Assembly: GCA_027486675.1 (NCBI GenBank)
Contig: JAIXOQ010000016.1
Location: 1 to 33,825 of the forward strand
Direction: 5' to 3'
Source: Pseudomonadota bacterium
GTDB taxonomy: Bacteria; Bdellovibrionota; UBA1018; CAIMNF01
Length of the DNA stretch: 33,825 bases
The notes beneath the pieces were generated by a model. That model was not told the DNA's origin, did no database searches, and saw only the letters and a list, made by a program, of their open reading frames with translations. The translations under genes were made by a program, and so were the position numbers. Positions 26,057 through 33,622 of this stretch are shown in pieces. Every line of letters starts with the position of its first letter. Position 1 is the first letter of the stretch.

Positions 26057-26691
26057 GGCTTCGCTAGGCTGATTCCGCGCGCCTGAAGTTCGAACATTAA
26101 GTTTCGCAGTGCAAGCGCCCTATGGGAGTGGGCGTTTTTAAATTCTGGCCCAAGCTCTGCGAAGGATTTTGATTCACCTGTTGGGATAAAGAGCGGATCG
26201 TAGCCAAAGCCGCCGTCTCCGGATTTTTTAAGGGCAATCGTTCCTTCACAAACGCCGACAGCATGAATGGATAACCCTTCCATTACGAGCGCAAGGTGGC
26301 AGATGAATCGCGCTGCACGTTTTTCAGGTGGCAAACCATCTAATTTATTCAGCAAGAGTTCGCAGTTGGCTTGGTCTTGGGTCTGTCCATGTTTTGGAAT
26401 CGCAAAGCGGTGAGAACGCACGCCTGGCCCACCTTGAAGTGCGTCCACCTCTAGGCCGCTATCATCGGCAAGAGACGGATAGTGGCATGCATGGTTGCAC
26501 GTGCGTGCCTTTGCAAGCGCATTGTCCATGTATCGGTCGCTGGTTTCTACTAGTCCAAGTTTGTTGGCATTGCTGATGAAATCATCAGCTGGATAGATTT
26601 TGATTCCAGGGTAGGGCTTAAAGAGAGCAGAAAATTCTTCAAGTTTATGCCGATTGTTGGAAGCAAGAACGATACCGGATGCTTTTCTCAT
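26053..26691 (-). CDS. rdgB: XTP/dITP pyrophosphatase (RdgB/HAM1)
   Basis: This house-cleaning enzyme hydrolyses dITP, ITP and XTP to the monophosphates and pyrophosphate, keeping wrong bases out of DNA and RNA. The 212-residue protein has the opening VLASNNRHKLEEFSALF, the key substrate segment PSLADDSGLEVDALQGGPGV, and GGFGYDPLFIP followed by KSFAELGPEFKNAHSHRALA. All are standard HAM1 marks. The ATG is about 14 bases from the upstream lipoprotein stop, so the two are likely cotranscribed. Length fits the family. Confidence 0.94.
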   Translation of the reverse strand: MRKASGIVLASNNRHKLEEFSALFKPYPGIKIYPADDFISNANKLGLVETSDRYMDNALAKARTCNHACHYPSLADDSGLEVDALQGGPGVRSHRFAIPKHGQTQDQANCELLLNKLDGLPPEKRAARFICHLALVMEGLSIHAVGVCEGTIALKKSGDGGFGYDPLFIPTGESKSFAELGPEFKNAHSHRALALRNLMFELQARGISLAKP

Positions 26692-26704
26692 GATAGAGAA
26701 AAGT

Positions 26705-27415
26705 TTATTCGAAGATCACTTGGTAGGCTAGAAAGCTTAGTGCTTTAGCCGTTGGCAATGTGAGGGCGCCCGCCTCGGTGTACATAGAAAAAAGTGCGGT
26801 TGCCGCTTGCCGTTCGTCTAAGGTACAGGTGGCGTCATCGCGTGTGCATTCAGAAAGACGGGCTAAATCTGCGGTACAGTCCCCGTCGATCACCCTGAAT
26901 ACACGTAAATCCAAATTTAGCCTGCCTGCGATATCAAGCACATCTCCGCCAGGGGTCGTGAATGGTGCAAGTTCGCGGCGATCTAAGTTACCGCTTTGGT
27001 AAAGTTGCACTTGGGTCTGGCAGGCCGGATCTTTCCAAAGAGTCACAACATCAGAATAGGCTTCAAAGGCTACAGTCGAGTCGGTCACTGTAGTTTCTTG
27101 TCCGACCGGGTCTTCGTTCGTGCTAAAGAAAATTGGATTTTCTGGCTGGCCTAAAATCGGCGTGATCAGGCCGACCGGGTCCGTAAAAATATTGGTCACA
27201 CTGGTAGGGATTGTATTGAGAGGGGCATCGACGCTGTCGATGGAGTCATCGGTGTAGGCTGCATATAGCGCGTATGCGGTTGGTACGGCCCGGAAGTACT
27301 CAGATTTATATCCTGGTGGTGGGGCAACGGGTGTCCCTTCGTAGTTCCCGAATCGGCAGCCCGCAAGTGTAGCCAAGATGATCAGCGAACCTATTCTTCG
27401 AGTGGACAAGCTCAC
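26705..27415 (-). CDS. Predicted lipoprotein, unknown function
   Basis: The protein starts at GTG 27415, supported by AGGGAGG five bases ahead; the in-frame stretch up to 27574 runs into repeat DNA and is rejected as coding. The signal peptide ends in the lipobox LAGC, so the mature protein is lipid-anchored. It is then Pro- and acid-rich, with the marks YFRAVPTAYALYAAYTDDS and several Cys in the second half, one pair in SECTRDDATCTLDE. No known domain was recognised; 236 residues. It leads to rdgB and starts beside repeat region 2. Confidence 0.7.
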   Translation of the reverse strand: MSLSTRRIGSLIILATLAGCRFGNYEGTPVAPPPGYKSEYFRAVPTAYALYAAYTDDSIDSVDAPLNTIPTSVTNIFTDPVGLITPILGQPENPIFFSTNEDPVGQETTVTDSTVAFEAYSDVVTLWKDPACQTQVQLYQSGNLDRRELAPFTTPGGDVLDIAGRLNLDLRVFRVIDGDCTADLARLSECTRDDATCTLDERQAATALFSMYTEAGALTLPTAKALSFLAYQVIFE

Positions 27416-27715
27416 GTGAACCTCCCTGTTCACATGACTTGTCGGTTTAGGCTGGCCTAAACTCGATCGGCAATGATTGCCCGTGGCCGGCCACGGGGAT
27501 GTGGGGTGGCCACGGGCCTGGGGTTTTAGGCTAGCCAGGTATTGGTGGGTTCCTCTGGCCCTGGCCAGCCACAAGGGAGTGGAATGCTGGCCTGGGTGGC
27601 CGGCCAGGAATCACCGCACCCTAGCCTCGTGGCCGGCAACGCCATAAAAAACTCAGGTACTCTGCATCAAAATACCTTTGGATCAGAGCAGGGCTTGGCG
27701 TGATAAAGGGAAGCA
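27416..27715. other. 300-base gap between divergent genes, mostly repeat DNA
   Basis: No gene is supported here. The left two-thirds hold the GGCC-rich repeat region (27449-27642). The right part (about 27640-27715) is AT-richer and carries the ribosome site AAGGGA for the DUF952 gene. Promoters for both divergent genes must lie here, but none could be picked with confidence. Confidence 0.6.
27449..27642. repeat. GGCC-rich palindromic repeat region 2
   Basis: It holds many GGCTGGCC/GGCCACG-like units: GGCTGGCC (27450s), the perfect 16-bp palindrome CCGTGGCCGGCCACGG (27481-27496), GTGGCCACGG, GGCTAGCCAGG, CTGGCCAGCCAC, GGTGGCCGGCCAGG and CGTGGCCGGCAACG. The 16-bp palindrome is identical to the one at 15411-15426. 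The spacing here is irregular (about 19, 25 and 30 bases, then uneven). It lies between divergent genes like region 1. Confidence 0.7.
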
Positions 27716-28075
27716 ATGTTCATTTATCATCTTGTGACCCAGTCCGATTGGGAGACCGCAGCTTTGAGTGGGTCCTACCAACCCACATCTCTGACTACAG
27801 ATGGGTTCATCCATGCCTCGACCGACTCTCAGCTGCTTCCTGTGGCCAACCTGTTTTACAAAGGAGCGCGACAGCTTTTTGTCCTAAAACTCGACCCCGC
27901 AAAGATGAAAACCCCGGTAAAATTTGAAGATCCAGTGCCCCCAGCTCCGGGCTTCCCTCCAAATGAAAAGTTCCCTCACATTTATGGTGCGATTCTGGTG
28001 TCTGAGGTTTTAGAAGTCTTTGCGCTCGTCCAAAATTCCGATGGTGAGTTCCTGTGGCCCGGGGCAATTCGGTGA
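27716..28075 (+). CDS. DUF952-family protein
   Basis: This is a 119-residue cytoplasmic protein with the full DUF952 pattern: IYHLVTQSDWETAALSGSY, then DGFIHASTDSQLLPVANLFY, then LKLDP and FPHIYGAI. It has been likened to a glutathione S-transferase-related or ADP-ribosyl-type fold, but no reaction is known for the family. AAGGGA lies five bases before the ATG. The end overlaps the cupin gene start as GTGA, so translation is coupled. Confidence 0.9.
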   Translation: MFIYHLVTQSDWETAALSGSYQPTSLTTDGFIHASTDSQLLPVANLFYKGARQLFVLKLDPAKMKTPVKFEDPVPPAPGFPPNEKFPHIYGAILVSEVLEVFALVQNSDGEFLWPGAIR

Positions 28076-28563
28076 GGGACGCTGCGCAGGCAATCCAGCA
28101 TTTTCAGCTATCCCCGCTTCCGGGTGAAGGCGGCTACTTTCGGCAAACCTTTCGGGATGAGCAAAGTCAGCGCCTTGTCAGTGGGCTGGGTGGTCGAGCT
28201 GCTTCAACTGCGATCTATTACCTCATCACTGAAAGAGATTTTTCAAAAATGCATGTCCTACGTTTTCCAGAAGTCTGGCACTACTATGCCGGCACTGGTC
28301 CAGCAAAGATGCTTCAGATCGATCAGTCAGGAAATGGAAGTGAGTATCTGCTTGGGTCTGACTTTCTGCAAGGTCAGGTTCCGCAACTCGTGGTTCCTGC
28401 TGGTTGTTGGCAAGGGACACGTTTGGTTGGGGCTCACGGCTGGGCCCTCTTTGGATGCACAGTTGCCCCCGGGTTTGAGTTTTCGGATTGTACCCTAGGG
28501 AGCGCCGAGGACCTCGCGCAGCTTTTCCCAGGACTTAGAGCACAATGGGAGCGTTACTGCTAA
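28072..28563 (+). CDS. DUF985 cupin protein
   Basis: This 163-residue protein of the cupin_5 (DUF985, YML079-like) family has a small beta-barrel that may bind sugar-like or metal ligands. Marks are LSPLPGEGGYFRQTFRD, STAIYYLITERDFSKMHVL, SEVWHYY-like FPEVWHYYAG, and the GCTVAPGFEFSDCTLG end. The start GTG at 28072 overlaps the DUF952 stop by 4 bases; a further GTG at 28054 is inside that gene and less likely. Reaction unknown. It ends 4 bases into the convergent YceI-like gene. Confidence 0.88.
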   Translation: MRDAAQAIQHFQLSPLPGEGGYFRQTFRDEQSQRLVSGLGGRAASTAIYYLITERDFSKMHVLRFPEVWHYYAGTGPAKMLQIDQSGNGSEYLLGSDFLQGQVPQLVVPAGCWQGTRLVGAHGWALFGCTVAPGFEFSDCTLGSAEDLAQLFPGLRAQWERYC

Positions 28564-29195
28564 CGCTGACTCTGGGTGACCGGGTTCGTATCTTCGCAGT
28601 TCTTCTGGAAAGAATGCGAAATCTTAATGTCCACTTCAGACCAAGTCTTTGAAATGCCATCCTCACCTATGTGAAGGTCGTGACAAACTTTGCTTAAGGA
28701 TTCAAATGCCTGGTTTGCTCCAAAGGAAAGTGTGTCGATTGTTGCAGCACCAGAAACGCTGTCCTGCGTTCGCGTCAACACCATCGGGTATTCCTTGGTA
28801 ACACCGTTTAAGGTGAGTTCAAGAGTAGCGGTCCCTTCAGAACCTGTGTTTGCCATCTTAAGATTTGTGAGTCGTCCGACAGCTTTCTGGGAAGACATCA
28901 TTCCGAAAAATGCAGTTTTTAGGTTCTGATCCCGGACCGGATTCCCTGAGTCCACTGACAAAAGGTTCACAGTGACTGGAAGTGCCAGCAACTTTGCAAG
29001 TGAGTGTTTGCTGCGCGCTTTCTGACCCTCAGTTGTGACCTCTAAAAACTTTCCTTCTACGCCAACTTTCTTTGTCGTTTTGTAACCCACAAATGAAACC
29101 TGGACGCCCTTGTTTTTGGTGCGGTAGGTGCAGTGGTCAGGCTTGGCGAATGTAGTCTGCGCAGCAAAGAGTAGAGAGATAAGAAAAGTGATCAT
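28560..29195 (-). CDS. YceI-like exported protein
   Basis: YceI-type proteins are periplasmic lipocalin-like barrels that bind isoprenoid-type lipids. The 211-residue protein starts at ATG 29195 (AAGG close upstream) with a signal peptide ending near TTFAKP. The family segment SVDSGNPVRDQNLKTAFFG is present, then the strand ATLELTLNGVTKEYPMVLT. The early part (VQVSFVGYKTTKKVGVEG) replaces the usual opening. Three or four Cys could form disulfides. It lies downstream of the amino-acid-binding protein, in the same direction. The ligand is unknown. Confidence 0.85.
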   Translation of the reverse strand: MITFLISLLFAAQTTFAKPDHCTYRTKNKGVQVSFVGYKTTKKVGVEGKFLEVTTEGQKARSKHSLAKLLALPVTVNLLSVDSGNPVRDQNLKTAFFGMMSSQKAVGRLTNLKMANTGSEGTATLELTLNGVTKEYPMVLTRTQDSVSGAATIDTLSFGANQAFESLSKVCHDLHIGEDGISKTWSEVDIKISHSFQKNCEDTNPVTQSQR

Positions 29196-29250
29196 AGAGC
29201 CTTCACTATACCTCTGGCCGTTGCTGAGGTGTGGGGTTTTTGTATGCGAT

Positions 29251-29988
29251 TTACTTCTTAACACTCATTGAATCAGGGCACCTGATGTCTTCTCCAAAGT
29301 ACTTGAGGCTCAGTTTTTTGTAGGTGCCGTCCTGGAATGACCGGTTCAATGCATCCGTTAGTTTTTGGCGTAGAGCCGCGTTCCCCTTTTTTACCGCCAT
29401 GGCATTTCTTTCTGGGTTGAGGAAGTCCCCGAGATGAACCTCAGGATTTCGCTTTGCGAATTCCTGCGCAAGAAATCGATCGGTGATCGCAGCATCGACT
29501 TTCTTCTGAATGAGCGCTTGAAGCGCATCGGTCTCTGTTGGAAATAGCTTAGGCTTCGACTCTGGAAGATTCTTCTCTATCCATTTTGGGTAAATGCTGC
29601 TGACCTGGGTCGCCACTGTTTTTCCCTTCAGGTCGTTTTTCCCTCGCAGCCCTGATTTTAGACTCACGATCATTGCGCCCGAACAATAATGGGGCGGAAG
29701 AAAATCCACCGCTTTGCTTCGCTCTTCAGTGATGGCGTGGGAGGCTGCGACTAGGTCGTATTTTCCCTGGTTGAGGCCGATCAAAAGTCCGTCGAAACCA
29801 AGAGTGCGCCAAGACGTCTTCATGCCTATCTTTTGCGCCAGGGCATTCACAAGATCGATCTCGAATCCTGAAACTACGGAATCCTTCACAAAGTTAAATG
29901 GGGGGAAAGCGCCCTCCGTTGCAATATTGAGTGTTGTTGGATCTGCGAGGGACATGCGGGAAAACATGGACAGCACTAGAAAGAGCAT
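29251..29988 (-). CDS. Periplasmic amino-acid-binding protein (PAAT type), orphan
   Basis: This 245-residue solute-binding protein of the polar-amino-acid ABC family (SBP_bac_3) should bind an amino acid in the periplasm. Marks are the opening LNIATEGAFPPFNFVKD, then GFEIDLVNALAQKIGMKT, GLNQGKYDLVAASHAITEER and the hinge segment with QKKVDAAITDRFLAQ. The start at 29988 was chosen so that the signal peptide (MLFLVLSMFSRMSLADP) is complete; a longer frame to 30075 overlaps the divergent gene. No permease or ATPase of this family is nearby, so it is an orphan or works with a distant transporter. Confidence 0.88.
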   Translation of the reverse strand: MLFLVLSMFSRMSLADPTTLNIATEGAFPPFNFVKDSVVSGFEIDLVNALAQKIGMKTSWRTLGFDGLLIGLNQGKYDLVAASHAITEERSKAVDFLPPHYCSGAMIVSLKSGLRGKNDLKGKTVATQVSSIYPKWIEKNLPESKPKLFPTETDALQALIQKKVDAAITDRFLAQEFAKRNPEVHLGDFLNPERNAMAVKKGNAALRQKLTDALNRSFQDGTYKKLSLKYFGEDIRCPDSMSVKK

Positions 29989-30025
29989 TGGCCCAATGTA
30001 TCTGCTGAAATAGCGATTTTCCAGT

Positions 30026-30802
30026 ATGATGGACCTTACTATGACCTCGTTCATTCTTCTGATCACTTCGCTCACATTAGCAGCCGTGACAACTAGCCCT
30101 CTGGACCCCGCAATCGATTTTTTTGCCTGGCTTGAGTCGCACGCGAAAGAGTTTGCGCAGTGTTCGCCGAAGATTGAAGGTGAAAACTATGTTTTATGTG
30201 ACGCGACGCGCGTTCCAAGGGCTGAGATCAAACGGCTTTTTGGGCTAACCCGTGATCAAGTGATCACGAACTTGAAAGAGAAAGGCATTGCCGTCGAAGT
30301 TCTTGATGAGGCGGATCCAAAACTGACTTCAGCTCTAGATCTTCATGGAAAGTACCTGCCTGAGACGAAGACGATCTTGATTCGAAAGTCCGCCACTCTC
30401 GGCAGCTTGCTCCATGAGTACATCCATTTTCTTCAATCTGAAAATGCTGTTTCTATTTACGGCAAGAAGTACAAACAGGAGCGAAACAAACTGCAGGCAG
30501 ATCTTGCGAAGCTGATGGATCAGCAAATCACAGAAATTAAGTCACTCAAAAGCGATGCCAATCCTAAACGGAGTCGGGATTTACTCAATGAGTTTTCTAT
30601 CGCGTCTCAAGCGCTTCAAGGGTTTGCTCCCTGGCAGGACCTCATTGACGAGCGCGGCATTTTTCTTTTGTATCTCAAGTATGGCAAGGAATTCGGTGCC
30701 TCCGACGAGGACCTTGCGATGGCGCGTCGAAACATGAGCTTCATCTGTACTAATCCGAAATTGACGAAGCTCATTCCGCAAGCACAGTGTGCTATGAAGT
30801 AA
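30026..30802 (+). CDS. Exported HExxH protein, possible zinc metallopeptidase
   Basis: This 258-residue protein begins with a hydrophobic export-type segment (TSFILLITSLTLAAVTTSP); the start could also be ATG at 30041, which is five codons in. The only clear catalytic mark is HEYIHFLQ, an HExxH zinc motif at His130-Glu131-His134 in the middle of the protein, after LPETKTILIRKSATLGSLL. A third ligand could be one of the acidic residues further on (such as DERG or NEF), but this is a guess. No known family recognised. It is divergent from the amino-acid-binding protein and its end faces thrS at 21 bases. Confidence 0.65.
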   Translation: MMDLTMTSFILLITSLTLAAVTTSPLDPAIDFFAWLESHAKEFAQCSPKIEGENYVLCDATRVPRAEIKRLFGLTRDQVITNLKEKGIAVEVLDEADPKLTSALDLHGKYLPETKTILIRKSATLGSLLHEYIHFLQSENAVSIYGKKYKQERNKLQADLAKLMDQQITEIKSLKSDANPKRSRDLLNEFSIASQALQGFAPWQDLIDERGIFLLYLKYGKEFGASDEDLAMARRNMSFICTNPKLTKLIPQAQCAMK

Positions 30803-30823
30803 GGGCTTCCCTGAGGGCTGGAA

Positions 30824-32656
30824 CTAACTCCTAGCGCGCGTCTTAATCTGATTGAGAACCCAGGCTTCAAACTCGGCAAGCGCCATATTCTGCTGCGCCT
30901 CTATGCCGTATCTGCGAAGCGTGATTTTCTCTTCCTGTTTCTCGCGTTCGCCGATGACTAGAACGTTTGGAACCTTCTGCGTCACGGCTGTGCGGATTCT
31001 TTTATTTAGAGTTTCGGAAGATGCATCCACTTCGATGCGCACCATCTGTCCACGCAGCCGTTGTTCAATGGCGCGCGCATAATCTAGGACCTGATCATTG
31101 ATGGGAATGATGCGTACTTGCATTGGGGCCAGCCAGGTTGGGAAGGCTCCGCCGTACTGTTCTACCAAGAAAGCGACAAAACGTTCATGCGTACCCAGAG
31201 GTGCGCGGTGAATGATGAGTGGCCGTTTTTCTGAGTTGTCGGATGCCCGGTATTTCAGATCCATTCGTTCTGGTATGGCGAAATCCAGTTGGCAGGTGCT
31301 TGCTGTTTCCTCACGTCCAGTGACCGACTTAAACTGGAAGTCAATCTTTGGTCCGTAAAATGCAGCCTCACCCTTTCCGTCAGAATACGGCAGGCCGCTT
31401 TTTTGAATCGCGCGAAGCACGATGGCCTGCGTGCGTTCCCAGGCTTCGGGATTGTCCACGTACTTCTCTTTGCCTTTTGGATCTTCGCTGTCCCAGGTTG
31501 AGAAACGCACACTGTAGGATCCTTCAATTCCAAGGATCTTATAGACTTCGCGGTGCATCTCAATGACAGACGCCATTTCCTCTTCCACTTGCTCTTCCGT
31601 GCAATAGATGTGTGCATCATTCATGCACATGCCGCGCACGCGCAATAGGCCCGCAAGCGCGCCGCTGTCTTCGAAACGATAGACCTGTCCGTATTCGGCA
31701 AGTCTTAAAGGCAGTTCTCTGTAACTGCGCAAGCGGGCAGCAAAAATCTTGTGGTGATGCGGGCAGTTCATGGGTTTAAGACAGTAAGTTTCTTTGATCG
31801 ATTCTTCAGTCTTTCCATCTTCTGATGTGTGGGTCTCAGAAACCTCCATGAGAGGGAACATGTGTTTCGCATAGTAGGGCAGGTGGCCTGTTGTGTAATA
31901 CAGATCTGCCTTTGCGAGGTGGGGAGTGGCGACTCGTTGAAAGCCTGCTTTAAATTCAAGCTCCTTCATCAAAGCTTCGAGCTCATCCCGGATCACGGTT
32001 CCGTTGGGGAGCCAAAGGGGGAGGCCTTTTCCGATTTCATCATCGATGTGATAGATGTCGAGCTCTTTCCCTAGCTTCTTGTGGTCGCGCTCCAGTGCCA
32101 ACTTAAATGCTGCAATATGCGCATCCAGTTCTGCGCGCGTTGCAAACGCCCAGGCATAGATCCGAGTCATGCTTTGATTTTTTGAGTCTCCACGCCAGTA
32201 CGCGCCGGAAACCGATCGGAGCTTAAATCCATCCGCGGGAATTTGTCTGGAGTTTTCAACGTGTGGCCCTTCACACATGTCCACAAAGGTTCCGCTTTTG
32301 TAGAAGGTCAGGTCTTTCAACGACTGCTTCTCAAAAAGTTCGTTCGCGTATTCCTTTTTGTAGGGTTCTCCCATTTGATCTAGGCGCGCCATGGCGTCGC
32401 TGTAAGGAAGATTTTCCTTTTCGAACTTATGGCCCTGGCGAATCAGGTGCTTCATCTTCTTTTCAATCTCTGAAAAGTCAGCCTCTGTAATCGGAGCGCT
32501 TAGGATGAAGTCGTAGTAAAAGCCGTCATCAATGGGGGGGCCGAAGCCGAGTTTGCTGCCAGGGCGGATTTCTAAAACTGCTTGAGCGAGGATGTGAGCC
32601 AAGCTGTGCCGAATCGTATAGAGATCCGGGGCAGCTGCTTTTTCTGAATTTCCCAT
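30824..32656 (-). CDS. thrS: Threonyl-tRNA synthetase without TGS domain
   Basis: The enzyme charges tRNA-Thr. It has the editing (N2) domain start RHSLAHILAQAVLEI with its His pair, then DMCEGPHVEN. The catalytic core shows the zinc ligands in CLKPMNCPHHHKIF, MNDAHIYC and THERF, and an anticodon-binding end. The 610-residue form begins directly at the N2 domain, so the N-terminal TGS domain of about 60 residues seen in E. coli is absent. The start was put at ATG 32656; the frame is open to a GTG at 32692 that adds only 12 residues and has no ribosome site. It is not linked to infC, rpmI and rplT here, unlike E. coli. Confidence 0.95.
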   Translation of the reverse strand: MGNSEKAAAPDLYTIRHSLAHILAQAVLEIRPGSKLGFGPPIDDGFYYDFILSAPITEADFSEIEKKMKHLIRQGHKFEKENLPYSDAMARLDQMGEPYKKEYANELFEKQSLKDLTFYKSGTFVDMCEGPHVENSRQIPADGFKLRSVSGAYWRGDSKNQSMTRIYAWAFATRAELDAHIAAFKLALERDHKKLGKELDIYHIDDEIGKGLPLWLPNGTVIRDELEALMKELEFKAGFQRVATPHLAKADLYYTTGHLPYYAKHMFPLMEVSETHTSEDGKTEESIKETYCLKPMNCPHHHKIFAARLRSYRELPLRLAEYGQVYRFEDSGALAGLLRVRGMCMNDAHIYCTEEQVEEEMASVIEMHREVYKILGIEGSYSVRFSTWDSEDPKGKEKYVDNPEAWERTQAIVLRAIQKSGLPYSDGKGEAAFYGPKIDFQFKSVTGREETASTCQLDFAIPERMDLKYRASDNSEKRPLIIHRAPLGTHERFVAFLVEQYGGAFPTWLAPMQVRIIPINDQVLDYARAIEQRLRGQMVRIEVDASSETLNKRIRTAVTQKVPNVLVIGEREKQEEKITLRRYGIEAQQNMALAEFEAWVLNQIKTRARS

Positions 32657-32716
32657 AGAACTCAGATAATTATCACAAAACAACAGATCCACGCCAGGGA
32701 GCGATCCTGGAAACCA

Positions 32717-33622
32717 TTAGGGCAAGGGAGGCTTTTTGGAATTACTTCCGCGCTGCAGTGCTTTCCAGAGGCTTTCGTTGAAGAGCTCAAATGTCGGCGC
32801 TAATCCCTCTTCGTGTGCAGGTGTATCGGTTTCTATGCCGCGAAGTCCAGCATTAGAAGCGCGCGACTCGGCGCTGAAGTTTGGCCCGACTCCAGTAGAA
32901 ATGACCGCGTTGGGTTGGTTTTCCTTAAGGGACTGGCGGAGGGTCCCGAACACTGAATCGTTGGTGTCTAAGTACTGACCAATCAAAGAGATCAGCACGG
33001 TTCTGCCGCCGTGTTGGACTACGTAGTTCGACTTGATGCCTTGTCGGTATGCAGGTGTTTGTGAGGATCCAAAGCTGTGCTCCATTGCGGCATCAAAATT
33101 CTCATGGATTGTCACAAGCTCTTGCGTTGGATTGTTGAACTCATGTTGATGAATAGACCCATCCGGATATTGGACATTTCCCATAAAGGGTCCAAATCCG
33201 GTGATTAGAATTTTAAATTCACTTTTGCCGGCAGAGTGTTCCAGAAGATCAAGAACGTAACCTTGGATTCCTGCAGCTAGTACGCGGCGATTGGCTGCTT
33301 GTCTCTCGGATTGGGTATAGATTCCAGGTCTTTCCAGCAAAAATGGATCAGGGGCCACATGCAGAAAACCTAGCAGGGGTTCGTTGTCGCTGTTGCGCCC
33401 AATGGATTCAAGATCAGTCGCCTCTTTGAGGTTGAAGCAGAGAGTGTGTTCGCAATAGTATGCGCCAGCGTCAGTGCTCCGTGACACTTCGATGGGCGCA
33501 TCGACTGCGTTAGGATCCGTGATCCAGATGCAGGTGGCGTTGGTGTTTGAGAATGCGTAGGGACTATGGGTCGCTAGTGCAAAGATCAGGCTCAGCCAAA
33601 GGGATGGGGTCTTTGTCCTCAT
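32717..33622 (-). CDS. Exported pyroglutamyl-peptidase-like protein, C-terminally short
   Basis: This 301-residue exported protein starts at ATG 33622 (the longer frame from 33649 has no ribosome site), with a signal peptide ending near SPYAFS. After about 130 unknown residues it shows the pyrrolidone-carboxyl-peptidase (C15) opening FKILITGFGPF near residue 140, then NNPTQELV. The segment PNAVISTGVGPNFSAESRAS lines up with the family's Glu region. The protein then ends about 45 residues later in a basic GSNSKKPPLP tail, before the part that would hold the catalytic Cys and His. It is 60 bases upstream of thrS. Either the active site is lost or another residue has taken over. Confidence 0.6.
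   Translation of the reverse strand: MRTKTPSLWLSLIFALATHSPYAFSNTNATCIWITDPNAVDAPIEVSRSTDAGAYYCEHTLCFNLKEATDLESIGRNSDNEPLLGFLHVAPDPFLLERPGIYTQSERQAANRRVLAAGIQGYVLDLLEHSAGKSEFKILITGFGPFMGNVQYPDGSIHQHEFNNPTQELVTIHENFDAAMEHSFGSSQTPAYRQGIKSNYVVQHGGRTVLISLIGQYLDTNDSVFGTLRQSLKENQPNAVISTGVGPNFSAESRASNAGLRGIETDTPAHEEGLAPTFELFNESLWKALQRGSNSKKPPLP

Noticed and set aside
27416-27574. N-terminal extension of the lipoprotein gene into repeat DNA
   Set aside because: The GTG at 27415 has a strong ribosome site and starts a clean signal peptide with lipobox. The extension is built from GGCC repeats.
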